Source: an uncultured bacterium
Lineage (GTDB): Bacteria; Verrucomicrobiota; Kiritimatiellia; RFP12; UBA1067
Assembly: GCA_902764415.1 (NCBI GenBank)
Contig: CACWVU010000023.1
Location: forward strand, 1 to 40,389
DNA length: 40,389 bases
Reading direction: 5' to 3'
Position numbers and translations under genes: made by a program. Shown piece after piece: positions 1-6,629 of this stretch (positions are counted from its first letter, which is position 1; each line of letters starts with the position of its first letter). The notes under the pieces are model-generated. The model saw only the letters and a list, made by a program, of their open reading frames with translations. It was not told the origin of the DNA and did no database searches.

Positions 1-308
1 CCCAACCTTGAATTGATGCGATATCCCAGCGAAATTATCACATCAAGATTGAAGTATTCAATGTCTCGAGATACAGTACGCCCGGCCTCTGTTCGAACTG
101 TTCGAATTTTTTGAACAGTTGCCCCATAGTCAAGTTCATTCGTCCCGAAAATGTTCTTTAAGTGGTATGAGACATTCGACTTCACAACCCCAAACAAGTC
201 ACACAACTGTGCTTGCGTCAGCCACACCGTCTCATTTTCAAGCCGCACGTCCAGCCGGACGGTCTCGTTCGGCTGATAGACGACTATCTGGTTCTCGCTC
301 GCGCTCAT
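1..308 (-). CDS. RhuM-family protein, N-terminal part (runs off left edge)
   Basis: The first 102 codons of a minus-strand gene are present; the 3' end lies beyond base 1. The peptide has the RhuM/virulence-RhuM N-terminal pattern: ETVWLTQAQLCDLFGV, a helix-turn-helix-like region with NVSYHLKNIF, then an acidic stretch and YFNLDVIISLGYRINS near residues 83-98. RhuM proteins have no settled function but often sit inside type I restriction-modification loci between methylase and specificity genes. Start: ATG at 306-308, with AAAGGT about 10 bases upstream as a modest ribosome binding site. It follows a 28-codon ORF in the same direction and probably uses the promoter at 415-423. Family call is from motif recognition; confidence is high although the gene is partial. 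Confidence 0.8.
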   Translation of the reverse strand, partial: MSASENQIVVYQPNETVRLDVRLENETVWLTQAQLCDLFGVVKSNVSYHLKNIFGTNELDYGATVQKIRTVRTEAGRTVSRDIEYFNLDVIISLGYRINSRL

Positions 309-320
309 TCGACTTTACCT

Positions 321-407
321 TTAAGGTGCCGCGGGGTGCATGCCTGCCGCGATTCCGCCCACGATAGCGATGGCGAGGGAAAGCGCGGTCTTGGCATGGG
401 GTTTCAT
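321..407 (-). CDS. 28-aa hydrophobic small ORF (leader peptide or remnant of a secreted protein)
   Basis: ATG at 405-407 begins 7 nt after a TGGTATAAT box, so the mRNA would be leaderless. The peptide starts MKPHAKTALSLAIAIVGG and looks like a signal peptide: basic N-terminus, then an Ala/Ile/Val-rich core, ending AAGMHPAAP and a TAA at 321-323. The last codons lie in a CGCGGCA-type repeat (AAGGTGCCGCGG at 323-334) that recurs at 31320-31331. It may be a true small membrane peptide co-transcribed with the RhuM gene 12 nt downstream. Alternatively it may be the surviving 5' end of a secreted host protein cut by insertion of accessory DNA. I favour the remnant explanation slightly. No homologue is recognised. 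Confidence 0.4.
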   Translation of the reverse strand: MKPHAKTALSLAIAIVGGIAAGMHPAAP

Positions 408-414
408 CGCGTGA

Positions 415-423
415 ATTATACCA
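415..423 (-). promoter_or_regulatory. Extended -10 box (TGGTATAAT) for the 28-aa ORF and RhuM
   Basis: The plus strand reads ATTATACCA, i.e. TGGTATAAT on the minus strand, 7 nt before the ATG at 407. The inverted repeat TGCCGCG-N15-CGCGGCA (428-434 and 450-456) brackets the expected -35 position and could be an operator or a mobile palindrome. The 43 bases from 415 match 31166-31208, upstream of the thioredoxin-like gene, at all but about six positions. Confidence 0.65.
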
Positions 424-672
424 TTTTTGCCGCGGGCCGTGTTGTCTTTCGCGGCAGATTTCCGTGGCCGCGAAAAGTGAGCGTCGTTAGACGCGAACAA
501 ATCCGCGTGTTAATCAAAACTGCACCCCTGCCAGTGCATCCGCGTTGCGGACGACCTTTGGTCGGGGGATATGCGTAATCCGCCGCGCAACTTGCCGCGC
601 AAACCGCCGCGGCCTTTCAACCTTTCAACTTTTCAACTGCCGCGGAAACTGCCGCGGTGTCGAATCTGGCCT
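421..672. repeat. Composite intergenic repeat region
   Basis: This gene-free stretch holds several repeat types. 421-457 is a 37-bp block with an inverted repeat, shared with 31172-31208. 481-494 is a small hairpin (GCGTC-GTTA-GACGC). 492-510 is CGCGAACAAATCCGCGTGT, which recurs with one change at 10590-10608. About 575-660 carries CGCGGCA-type 12-mers on either side of CTTTCAA heptamers (about 617-639), the same combination in the same orientation as about 31257-31331. No coding sequence is supported here. Confidence 0.7.
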
Positions 673-1734
673 TTACCTGAAGACGGCGGCGAGCAGCGCG
701 GCGCAGCGGCCGCAGTGGGTGCAGTCGTTCGCCGACTTGCAGCCGCGCACCTCGCGCCAGAGCTCCCGGCAGCCGTCGAACGACCGGTTGTCGAAGCTCT
801 TCGGGAACGAATGGCACGCGTCCATCAGGTCCGCGAGATTGCCGTCGTGAGAATACGTCGCGTATGCGTCGAGGATCTCGACCGGGTGCGGATGGCGGCG
901 GGTCGCGAGCTTCACGACGTCTACCAGCTCCTCGTACTCGGGAAGGTCCTCCGGGCGTATCCACGTCGAGCGGAGGAAGTCCTCGTACCGTCCGCGCGCG
1001 TAGTTCTCCTTGCACAGGAACACCGAAAAGCCGAACTTCTCGCCTTCCTTCGACTGCGCGATGCGGTTGTGTCCGTGCATGTTGTCGTGGAACTGCTGGA
1101 ACGGACACTGCCTGATGCACCCGGAGTTCGCCTGCATGCCGAGGATCTTCCCGTTCTCCTTCGCCCATTTCGAGAGCGCGGCGAGCCAGTCGAGCTCGCG
1201 GTGGCGCTCGCGCGAGGCGTAGAAGGAGTCGAAGAGGTCCATGATCGGCTCGAGGCCGACGGTGCCGTGGACGCGCATGTTGACGCTGAGGCGTAGCTTG
1301 AGCGAGGGGAAGCGCCGGCGGAAGATCGTCGCGAGGAACGGCGAAGTCGTCGTCACGATGTCCGGGAAGAGCCCTTCCGCGTCCATCTCGCCGAGGACAC
1401 GCTCCGCGAAGTCGGCGAGCTCGCCGGAGATCGCGATGTCGCCGTAGCAGTTGCAGTTGAAGAGCGTGTCGAGGAGAATGCCGTTTTCGCGCGCCCATTT
1501 CAGGTCGGCGACCATGCGCGCACGGACCTCGGGCGTGAAGTCCGGCGCGGGGCGGCACGAAAGGACGCCCGGCCACGCGAAGAACGTCTCGCGGATGCGT
1601 CCGAGATGGCGCGCGCACGCGCCCTGGAAGTCGGCGTTGAGGAAGTGCCCTACTGCAAGCGTCCGCTTCATGTCAGCGATTGCCTCCGCGTCCGCCGTGC
1701 CGCCCGCCGCCGGCGAAAAGTTCCTCAATTTCAT
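673..1734 (-). CDS. U32-peptidase-like (TIM-barrel, Cys-cluster) protein
   Basis: A 353-aa cytoplasmic protein. The central part has features like the U32 peptidase/UbiU-UbiV group: LSVNMRVHGT, then GMQANSGCIRQCPFQQFHDN with CxxxC followed by PFQ, and HGHN. The C-terminus has a second Cys cluster, DCTHCGRC (CxxCxxC) preceded by other Cys, which suggests an Fe-S cluster as in UbiU/V; this is inferred. The start ATG at 1734 overlaps the stop of the phosphodiesterase gene (ATGA) and is preceded by GGAGG, indicating translational coupling. It is last in an operon with UbiA and phosphodiesterase genes, so a role in maturing or hydroxylating a prenylated metabolite is possible but unproven. It could instead belong to a distinct uncharacterised TIM-barrel family. 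Confidence 0.5.
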   Translation of the reverse strand: MKLRNFSPAAGGTADAEAIADMKRTLAVGHFLNADFQGACARHLGRIRETFFAWPGVLSCRPAPDFTPEVRARMVADLKWARENGILLDTLFNCNCYGDIAISGELADFAERVLGEMDAEGLFPDIVTTTSPFLATIFRRRFPSLKLRLSVNMRVHGTVGLEPIMDLFDSFYASRERHRELDWLAALSKWAKENGKILGMQANSGCIRQCPFQQFHDNMHGHNRIAQSKEGEKFGFSVFLCKENYARGRYEDFLRSTWIRPEDLPEYEELVDVVKLATRRHPHPVEILDAYATYSHDGNLADLMDACHSFPKSFDNRSFDGCRELWREVRGCKSANDCTHCGRCAALLAAVFR

Positions 1735-2882
1735 TTTTCCTCCGATTGTGCGACGGAGCATCTGCGTCCGTGCGTTCCCTTGACAATCCCCCTGTTGAAG
1801 AAGAAAAGCTCCTTCGGGTCGAAGCCCGGCTTGTTGTGGATGTCGACATGCGACGCGAAGTCCGGCGCCTCGCGCCTGTCCGTCCACCACTTGTATTCGC
1901 ACCACGAGCCCGGCCTGGCCAGGAGGATAACGTGGTTCGTGGCTCGTGGCTCGTGGTTCGTATCCGGGCGCTCGTAGCCGCCGGTGGCGAGCAGCAGCTC
2001 CGCCGCCTTTTCGCGCTCCTCGCCGTAGACGACGCAGAACTCGTGGTCGCACATCGCGAATGCCGTCGACTGGTAGAAGTCGGGATACGCCATGCCCGCG
2101 ACGGTGCGCGTGCGGAAGAGGTCGTTGCGGCGCAAGACGACATTGGGGCGGAGAGGCTCTTCCGTGACCGGCGTGATCTCGTAGTCGCCCACTACCCTGA
2201 GCGCGCAGCCGCGGCGCATTGAGATGTCCGCGAGCCGCTCGAGCTGACGACGGAACTCCTTGAGCGCCGCGGTCGCCGCGGACGACTCCGGCCCCTGCGC
2301 CTGCGCCGCGTAGTCCATGGTCGGCAGATAGAGGTACGCCTCGTCGACGTCGTGCGCATCGGTCATCGCCTCGAACCAGTCGATGCACTTCCGTCCGACC
2401 TTGGGCGAGGCGAGCGGCCCCCAGTAGCGCCAGAGCGGGAACCTGCCGCAGAGCTTCCTCAGGATCGGCGCCATGCCGGTCGGCTTGGCGTAGCAGCTCA
2501 TCAGCATCCCGCCGCCGTGCTTGTGGATCGGCGCAGGCGAGACGATGACGTCCGCTTCCTCGCCAAGCGACTGCTGGAAGAAGAACATCCCCACCGTTCC
2601 GCCATGCGCGCGGCGCTCCGCCCACACGCGCCGTCCTTTCACGAGCCGCGCGCTCTGCTCCCAGAAGAGCGGCTTCCTCAGCTCCTCCGACCACCAGCCG
2701 TTCGAGACCATGCCGTGCTCGGCGGGCGTCAGCCCCGTCCGGAGCGACGCCTGCGCGACGCAGGTGACCGCCGGGAACACGCTCGGCGCGGAATGGAAAC
2801 GGAGCCCCGCCATCTCGAGCATCCCGTTGCGCTCAAGCAACCGGTAGCCAAGGCCCGCCACAACTACAGTAAGGCTCTTCAC
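1731..2882 (-). CDS. Type I phosphodiesterase / nucleotide pyrophosphatase, EboF-like
   Basis: A 383-aa alkaline-phosphatase-superfamily protein. Residues 36-63 carry the family signature PAVTCVAQASLRTGLTP, EHG and NGWW, with T40 the expected nucleophile. Next come FWEQS and a long middle region matching the EboF branch of nucleotide pyrophosphatases as I recall it. The usual N-terminal metal-binding Asp (as in VVxxDG) is replaced in VVVAGLGY, so metal binding may differ. EboF-type proteins accompany a UbiA-like EboC in clusters for export of prenylated or cyclised metabolites; here the UbiA gene lies directly upstream with a 4-nt ATGA overlap. Odd: four copies of the heptamer GTGGTTC/GTGGCTC (plus strand 1932-1959) encode the stretch NHEPRATNH. 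That segment is probably an inserted nomadic repeat. Confidence 0.7.
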   Translation of the reverse strand: MKSLTVVVAGLGYRLLERNGMLEMAGLRFHSAPSVFPAVTCVAQASLRTGLTPAEHGMVSNGWWSEELRKPLFWEQSARLVKGRRVWAERRAHGGTVGMFFFQQSLGEEADVIVSPAPIHKHGGGMLMSCYAKPTGMAPILRKLCGRFPLWRYWGPLASPKVGRKCIDWFEAMTDAHDVDEAYLYLPTMDYAAQAQGPESSAATAALKEFRRQLERLADISMRRGCALRVVGDYEITPVTEEPLRPNVVLRRNDLFRTRTVAGMAYPDFYQSTAFAMCDHEFCVVYGEEREKAAELLLATGGYERPDTNHEPRATNHVILLARPGSWCEYKWWTDRREAPDFASHVDIHNKPGFDPKELFFFNRGIVKGTHGRRCSVAQSEEK

Positions 2883-3667
2883 GACGCGCTCACCTCCGGG
2901 AACGCCTTCTTGAACAGCCTCAGCAAGACCAGCAGCACCGCGCCCGCCACGAGAAGCGGTCTCATCGCCGCCACCTGCGGAAACTCAAGCGTCAGCACAA
3001 TCAGCGCCGTCAGCTGAAGGTACACGATGCCGCCGACGAGCAGCCCGACGCGGCGCTTCTTCACGGGGTCGTTCTCCTCGCCCTCAGAATAGAGAGTCAC
3101 GAGCGAGATGTAAAGCCACCAAAGAACAGCAACGCACATTGGCCGTAGTCCGATACATTCCGCCTGCTTCAATCCGCCGCCGACAACCGCCGCCGCGCCG
3201 AGCAGGACGTTCATCGCACGGCAGAACCCCATCATCCACCACGCTTTCGAGCGGTTGTAGACCGTAATCGCCACAACGAGAGCAATCGCGCACCATGGCC
3301 AGCAGAACCTTCCCGTCCAGTCGCCATCGAAAAGCCCGCCAATGTACGCACAGCCAAAGGCAGCGGCTATGCAGACAGTCGCCGCCGCCCATGCCGAATC
3401 CATCGAAATCTCCCCGTTAGGAATCGGGCGGTCCTTATCCGTCTTCGCCCCCATGATGTCGTTCTGCACAAGCCCGAACATATAGAGCAACACGCTGGCA
3501 CCCGCCGCCCACCAGACCGGCGCAAGCAGTCTCGCGCACCAAACATAGTCCAAGCCCGAAAATTCCGAATGCCTCCCTACCGTCAGCGCCGCCGCCGCGC
3601 CGACGAGAACGTCGCCAGGAACCGTCGGCAGATTGACGACGCGGAAGAGCCTAAGCCACGCCTTCAT
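2879..3667 (-). CDS. UbiA-family prenyltransferase, EboC-like
   Basis: A 262-aa integral membrane protein with about eight hydrophobic segments. The N-terminus (LRLFRVVNLPTVPGDVLVG) is typical of UbiA. The first Asp-rich motif reads NDIMGAKTDKDRPIPNG, the polyprenyl-diphosphate/Mg site in the EboC/UbiA style. The second motif is altered to SEGEENDPVKKR, where canonical UbiA has DxxxD-type spacing. It would attach a polyprenyl group to an acceptor in the inner membrane; the acceptor is unknown. The gene overlaps both neighbours by 4 nt, linking it tightly to the phosphodiesterase downstream and the cyclase-like protein upstream. The family call is firm; the Ebo link rests on the neighbouring phosphodiesterase. 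Confidence 0.8.
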   Translation of the reverse strand: MKAWLRLFRVVNLPTVPGDVLVGAAAALTVGRHSEFSGLDYVWCARLLAPVWWAAGASVLLYMFGLVQNDIMGAKTDKDRPIPNGEISMDSAWAAATVCIAAAFGCAYIGGLFDGDWTGRFCWPWCAIALVVAITVYNRSKAWWMMGFCRAMNVLLGAAAVVGGGLKQAECIGLRPMCVAVLWWLYISLVTLYSEGEENDPVKKRRVGLLVGGIVYLQLTALIVLTLEFPQVAAMRPLLVAGAVLLVLLRLFKKAFPEVSAS

Positions 3668-4758
3668 TTCGGCATCTCCTTCGGCGCCGGCGCCGCGGCC
3701 GGCTCACGGCAGAGCTCGAGGACAATCATCGCGAACGAGGTGCAGAGCACCGGGTCCGCCTCCCAGAAGCGGTTGTTGTCGTTCGCCCAGCTGCCGTCCG
3801 GCTTCTGCAGGGCGAGGAGACGGGACGCAAGCTCGCTGCGCCAGCGGTGGCCGCCGACATCGTCCACCCCCGCCGCCGAGAGCGCGCGGGCCATGATGTC
3901 GTAGAAGTAGTACAGCCCCTGGCTTCCCATGCCGGGATTCTCGTCCACCGACCAGTTCCGCTCCATGTACTCCAGCGACTGCCTCACGCGCGGATCGCCG
4001 CGGTCGAGCTTCGCCGCGCACATCGAGAGGACGGCGGCGTAGGTCATCGAGCCGTAGGCGCGGAGCGCGACGCGTCCCTGCGCGTTGGTGGACGCGCCGG
4101 CCTGCGGAGTGCGGTCGTTGTAGGCCGCGCCGCCGGCGTTGGGCCCTTCCTTCTCCATCAGTCCCTCCACGTATGCAAGCGCACGGTCCCAGTCGATGTC
4201 CACCCGCTTCCCGCCGGTGCGGAACTCCTCCAGCGACGCGGTCTTCGCCATCGCGCTCATCGCGTAGGAGGTGTTGGAGAGGTCGGCGTAACGGCGACGC
4301 GAGACCTTGTCGTAGCCGAAGCCGCCGGCGAGAGTGTCGTCGCCGGTGAGCTGCGACGAGGCAATGTACTCGCGGGCCTTGAGCATCGCGTCCTTGGGGG
4401 CGAGTCCGCTTTCGAAGAGCGCGCTGAGGCAGACGGAGGTATTGTAGTTGCCGAGGCCAGATCCGCCGCGGCCCGGCTTGGGCACGTAGAAGCCGCCGTC
4501 CGGACGCTGCGTGGAAAGGACGAACTTCGCCGCTTTCTCGAGCGGGGCGCGCTCCGCGCCGGCGCCAACGAGCGCCCAGAGCGGCAGTGCGGTCAGGGCG
4601 GGCATGTGCGGATCGGAGAAGTGCCCGTCCTCCGACTGGCGCGAAAGGAGGAACTTCGCCCCGCGCGCGACGGCGTCGTCAAGCGGCGAGGCGGCGGGGG
4701 ATGCGGCCGCGGCGAGCGCGGCGGCGAGGAAGAGTGCGGTTCTGGCGGTGTTCTTCAT
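3664..4758 (-). CDS. Secreted prenyltransferase/squalene-cyclase-repeat protein
   Basis: A 364-aa protein with an N-terminal signal peptide (MKNTARTALFLAAALAAAAS) followed by alpha/alpha-barrel repeats of the squalene-hopene cyclase / protein prenyltransferase type. Examples are LLSRQSEDGHF near residues 37-47, LSTQRPDGGFY, and LLALQKPDGSWAND near the C-terminus (QxxDGxF/W, the QW motif). The cyclase catalytic DxDD motif is not visible, and an exported protein of this length is more likely a binding or scaffold toroid than a terpene cyclase. Start: ATG at 4758, 6 nt after the MATE stop. It overlaps the UbiA gene by 4 nt, so these proteins are made together. Members of this family are common and mostly uncharacterised in PVC bacteria. 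Confidence 0.75.
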   Translation of the reverse strand: MKNTARTALFLAAALAAAASPAASPLDDAVARGAKFLLSRQSEDGHFSDPHMPALTALPLWALVGAGAERAPLEKAAKFVLSTQRPDGGFYVPKPGRGGSGLGNYNTSVCLSALFESGLAPKDAMLKAREYIASSQLTGDDTLAGGFGYDKVSRRRYADLSNTSYAMSAMAKTASLEEFRTGGKRVDIDWDRALAYVEGLMEKEGPNAGGAAYNDRTPQAGASTNAQGRVALRAYGSMTYAAVLSMCAAKLDRGDPRVRQSLEYMERNWSVDENPGMGSQGLYYFYDIMARALSAAGVDDVGGHRWRSELASRLLALQKPDGSWANDNNRFWEADPVLCTSFAMIVLELCREPAAAPAPKEMPK

Positions 4759-4764
4759 AATAAT

Positions 4765-6246
4765 TTAAACGTCTCCGGGGGCGGATTGGTTCGCCACAGC
4801 GTCGCGGGATCGGACGCGGGCGAGGAAACGGACATGAAGGAAGAGCGGGACGAGCGTCACCGCGTTGCAGAGGACGTCCGAAACCGGCATCGAGAGCCAT
4901 ATCGCCAGCGCCTTGTCCGCCATGAAATGCGGCAGCAGCCACACGATCGGCAGCAGGATCACCCCCTGGCGCAGCATCGAGAGCGCAATGGCGACGCCGG
5001 GATGGCCGATGGACTGGAAATAGGTGGTGGCGAGGACATTGACGGAAATGCACCAGATCATCGAGTTGGAGACCATCAGATCGTGGGCGGCGAGGGCGAT
5101 GATCTCCGGGTTGTCGGCGGAGACGAACATCCGCGCAATGAGCCCTGGGAACGGCGGCACCACCTGGACGACGAAGGCGAGCACCGTCAGCGCAGTCGTC
5201 GCCCAGAAGCCGAGCTTGAGCGCGTCCAGCACCCGGCGGTAGTTCCTCGCGCCCCAGTTGAAGCCGAAGATCGGCTGCAGCCCCTGCTGGCAGCCGAGCA
5301 TGGGCATGAACACGAGGATGAGCGCGCCAGTGAAGACGCCGAGCGAGGCGACTTCGGCGGTGCACGAGGCCTCGTCCGGCATCCAGTGGGCGAAGGCGTA
5401 CTGGAGCGAGGCGACAATCACCGAGCCCATCAGCTGCTGCAGGAACGGCGCGAGGCCGATTGCAAGGGTGCGGCGGAGAAGCGAGTGGTAGATCCACACC
5501 CGCCGGAGCCGGAGCCGAACCACGGTCTGCCCGCGCCAGTAGTAGCCGAACGCCCAGAGGCAGGAGGCGAGCATCGCGATGTTCGTCGCCCATGCCGCGC
5601 CGGCGACGCCCATCGGCGCGACGAGCCACCCGTCCGCCGCGAACGGCATTCTGACGCCGAAGATGAGGAGCGGGTCGAGGACCAGGTTGGCACCGAAGCC
5701 GACGATCATGCACATCATCGAGCGGATGGCGCCGCCCTCGGCGCGCTGGAGCGCGGAAAGCCCGAAGGCGAGGTGCGAGAAGAGATGCGAGCAGAGGACG
5801 ATCTCAAGGTATCCTTTCGCCGCGGCGTAGGCGCCGGGAGTCATGCGGTCGGCGCCGCAGCAGGCGAGGACGTCGTCCAGGAACACGTAGATCGCCGGTA
5901 TGAGCACCGCATAGACCGCCACCTTCAGCGCCACCGTCTCGCCGACGAGCTTCTCGCAGGCGACGCGGTCGCGCGCGCCAAGCTTGATCGAAAGCACCGA
6001 GCCGTGGCCGACGCCGATCAGCGGACCGAACGCGGTGAGGAGCATCATCACCGGCATCGCGAGCTGGAGCCCGGCCATCGCGTCCACGCCGCAGCCCTGG
6101 CCGATGAAGATGCGGTCGACCACGGCGTAGAGCGCGTTGAGGCTCATCGAGACCAGCGCCGGCCACGAGTACTTCGCGAGCAGCCGCCCGAGGCTTCCGC
6201 CCGCCAGCTCATCGAGGCCATTGCCGATTCTCTTCATCCCATGCAT
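4765..6246 (-). CDS. MATE-family efflux transporter
   Basis: A 493-aa multidrug and toxic compound extrusion protein with about twelve membrane segments in two homologous halves. Family features include LAKYSWPALVSMSLNALYAV, DRIFIGQG (residues about 43-50), LILVFMPMLGCQQGLQPIFG at the start of the second half, and FNWGARNYRR. MATE proteins export small molecules using Na+ or H+ gradients. It is the first gene of the operon continuing through the cyclase-like, UbiA, phosphodiesterase and U32-like genes, so it may export their product. Start: ATG at 6246 is used, but an in-frame ATG nine bases downstream is equally possible and neither has a clear ribosome binding site. A TGATATAAT box lies at 6264-6272. 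Confidence 0.92.
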   Translation of the reverse strand: MHGMKRIGNGLDELAGGSLGRLLAKYSWPALVSMSLNALYAVVDRIFIGQGCGVDAMAGLQLAMPVMMLLTAFGPLIGVGHGSVLSIKLGARDRVACEKLVGETVALKVAVYAVLIPAIYVFLDDVLACCGADRMTPGAYAAAKGYLEIVLCSHLFSHLAFGLSALQRAEGGAIRSMMCMIVGFGANLVLDPLLIFGVRMPFAADGWLVAPMGVAGAAWATNIAMLASCLWAFGYYWRGQTVVRLRLRRVWIYHSLLRRTLAIGLAPFLQQLMGSVIVASLQYAFAHWMPDEASCTAEVASLGVFTGALILVFMPMLGCQQGLQPIFGFNWGARNYRRVLDALKLGFWATTALTVLAFVVQVVPPFPGLIARMFVSADNPEIIALAAHDLMVSNSMIWCISVNVLATTYFQSIGHPGVAIALSMLRQGVILLPIVWLLPHFMADKALAIWLSMPVSDVLCNAVTLVPLFLHVRFLARVRSRDAVANQSAPGDV

Positions 6247-6263
6247 ACGACTAATTGGTGTTA

Positions 6264-6272
6264 ATTATATCA
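6264..6272 (-). promoter_or_regulatory. Extended -10 box (TGATATAAT) of the MATE-UbiA operon
   Basis: The plus strand ATTATATCA gives TGATATAAT on the minus strand, 17 nt before the first ATG of the MATE gene. It differs by one base from the TGGTATAAT boxes elsewhere in the window. No good -35 is seen at 17-bp spacing. A transcription start 6-7 nt downstream would leave a leader of about 10 nt. Confidence 0.55.
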
Positions 6273-6629
6273 TATTCTATGTTAGTTGGTTGGGGGCGAG
6301 GTATTAACTCCGATCTGTGGGGCTCTCGCGGCCTTCGGCTGTCTCGCTTCGCTCGGCTGTCCCGCTCCGCAGAATGATATATGCTTCGCAAAATTCATTC
6401 ATCTACCACAGCCATGTTGACTATGGGTTGTATCTGCGGCTTCGCCGCAGGGATGAAACGGGGTCTGGGGCGTAGCCCCAGTTAAGAAACCTCTGCGTCT
6501 CTGCGCCTCTGTGTGAGCAAAAACTGCCTGGAACTGGTTCAGGGTTGGCAGGTGCGAAGCTGCGGAGCGGTAGCGGGAGCCCAAACCATCGGAGTTTCTA
6601 CAAAGTGAACTGACGGCCGCGGTCTGTGC
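6273..6629. repeat. Intergenic region with two hairpins and CTCTGCG heptamers
   Basis: No gene is supported. 6434-6450 is CTGCGGC-TTC-GCCGCAG (7-bp stem, 3-nt loop). 6465-6481 is CTGGGGC-GTA-GCCCCAG (same stem and loop size). Neither has a following T-run, so they look more like REP-type palindromes than classic terminators, though they could end transcription of the gene at 6630-7526. About 6491-6512 holds degenerate tandem heptamers CTCTGCG/T. The rest is GC-rich low-complexity sequence. Confidence 0.55.

Noticed and set aside
1932..1959. The heptamers in the phosphodiesterase gene considered as a sign that the gene is a pseudogene
   Set aside because: The frame is intact on both sides, the protein has the full family layout, and the downstream gene is translationally coupled.
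3847..6264. An 805-codon plus-strand open frame opposite the MATE and cyclase-repeat genes
   Set aside because: It is the antisense shadow of two well-recognised minus-strand genes, with Arg/Glu/His/Val-rich low-information sequence and no family signature.
6434..6481. Two GC hairpins considered as a classic rho-independent terminator
   Set aside because: There is no T-run on either strand after the stems, and the 3-nt-loop palindromes look more like REP elements; listed as repeat only.
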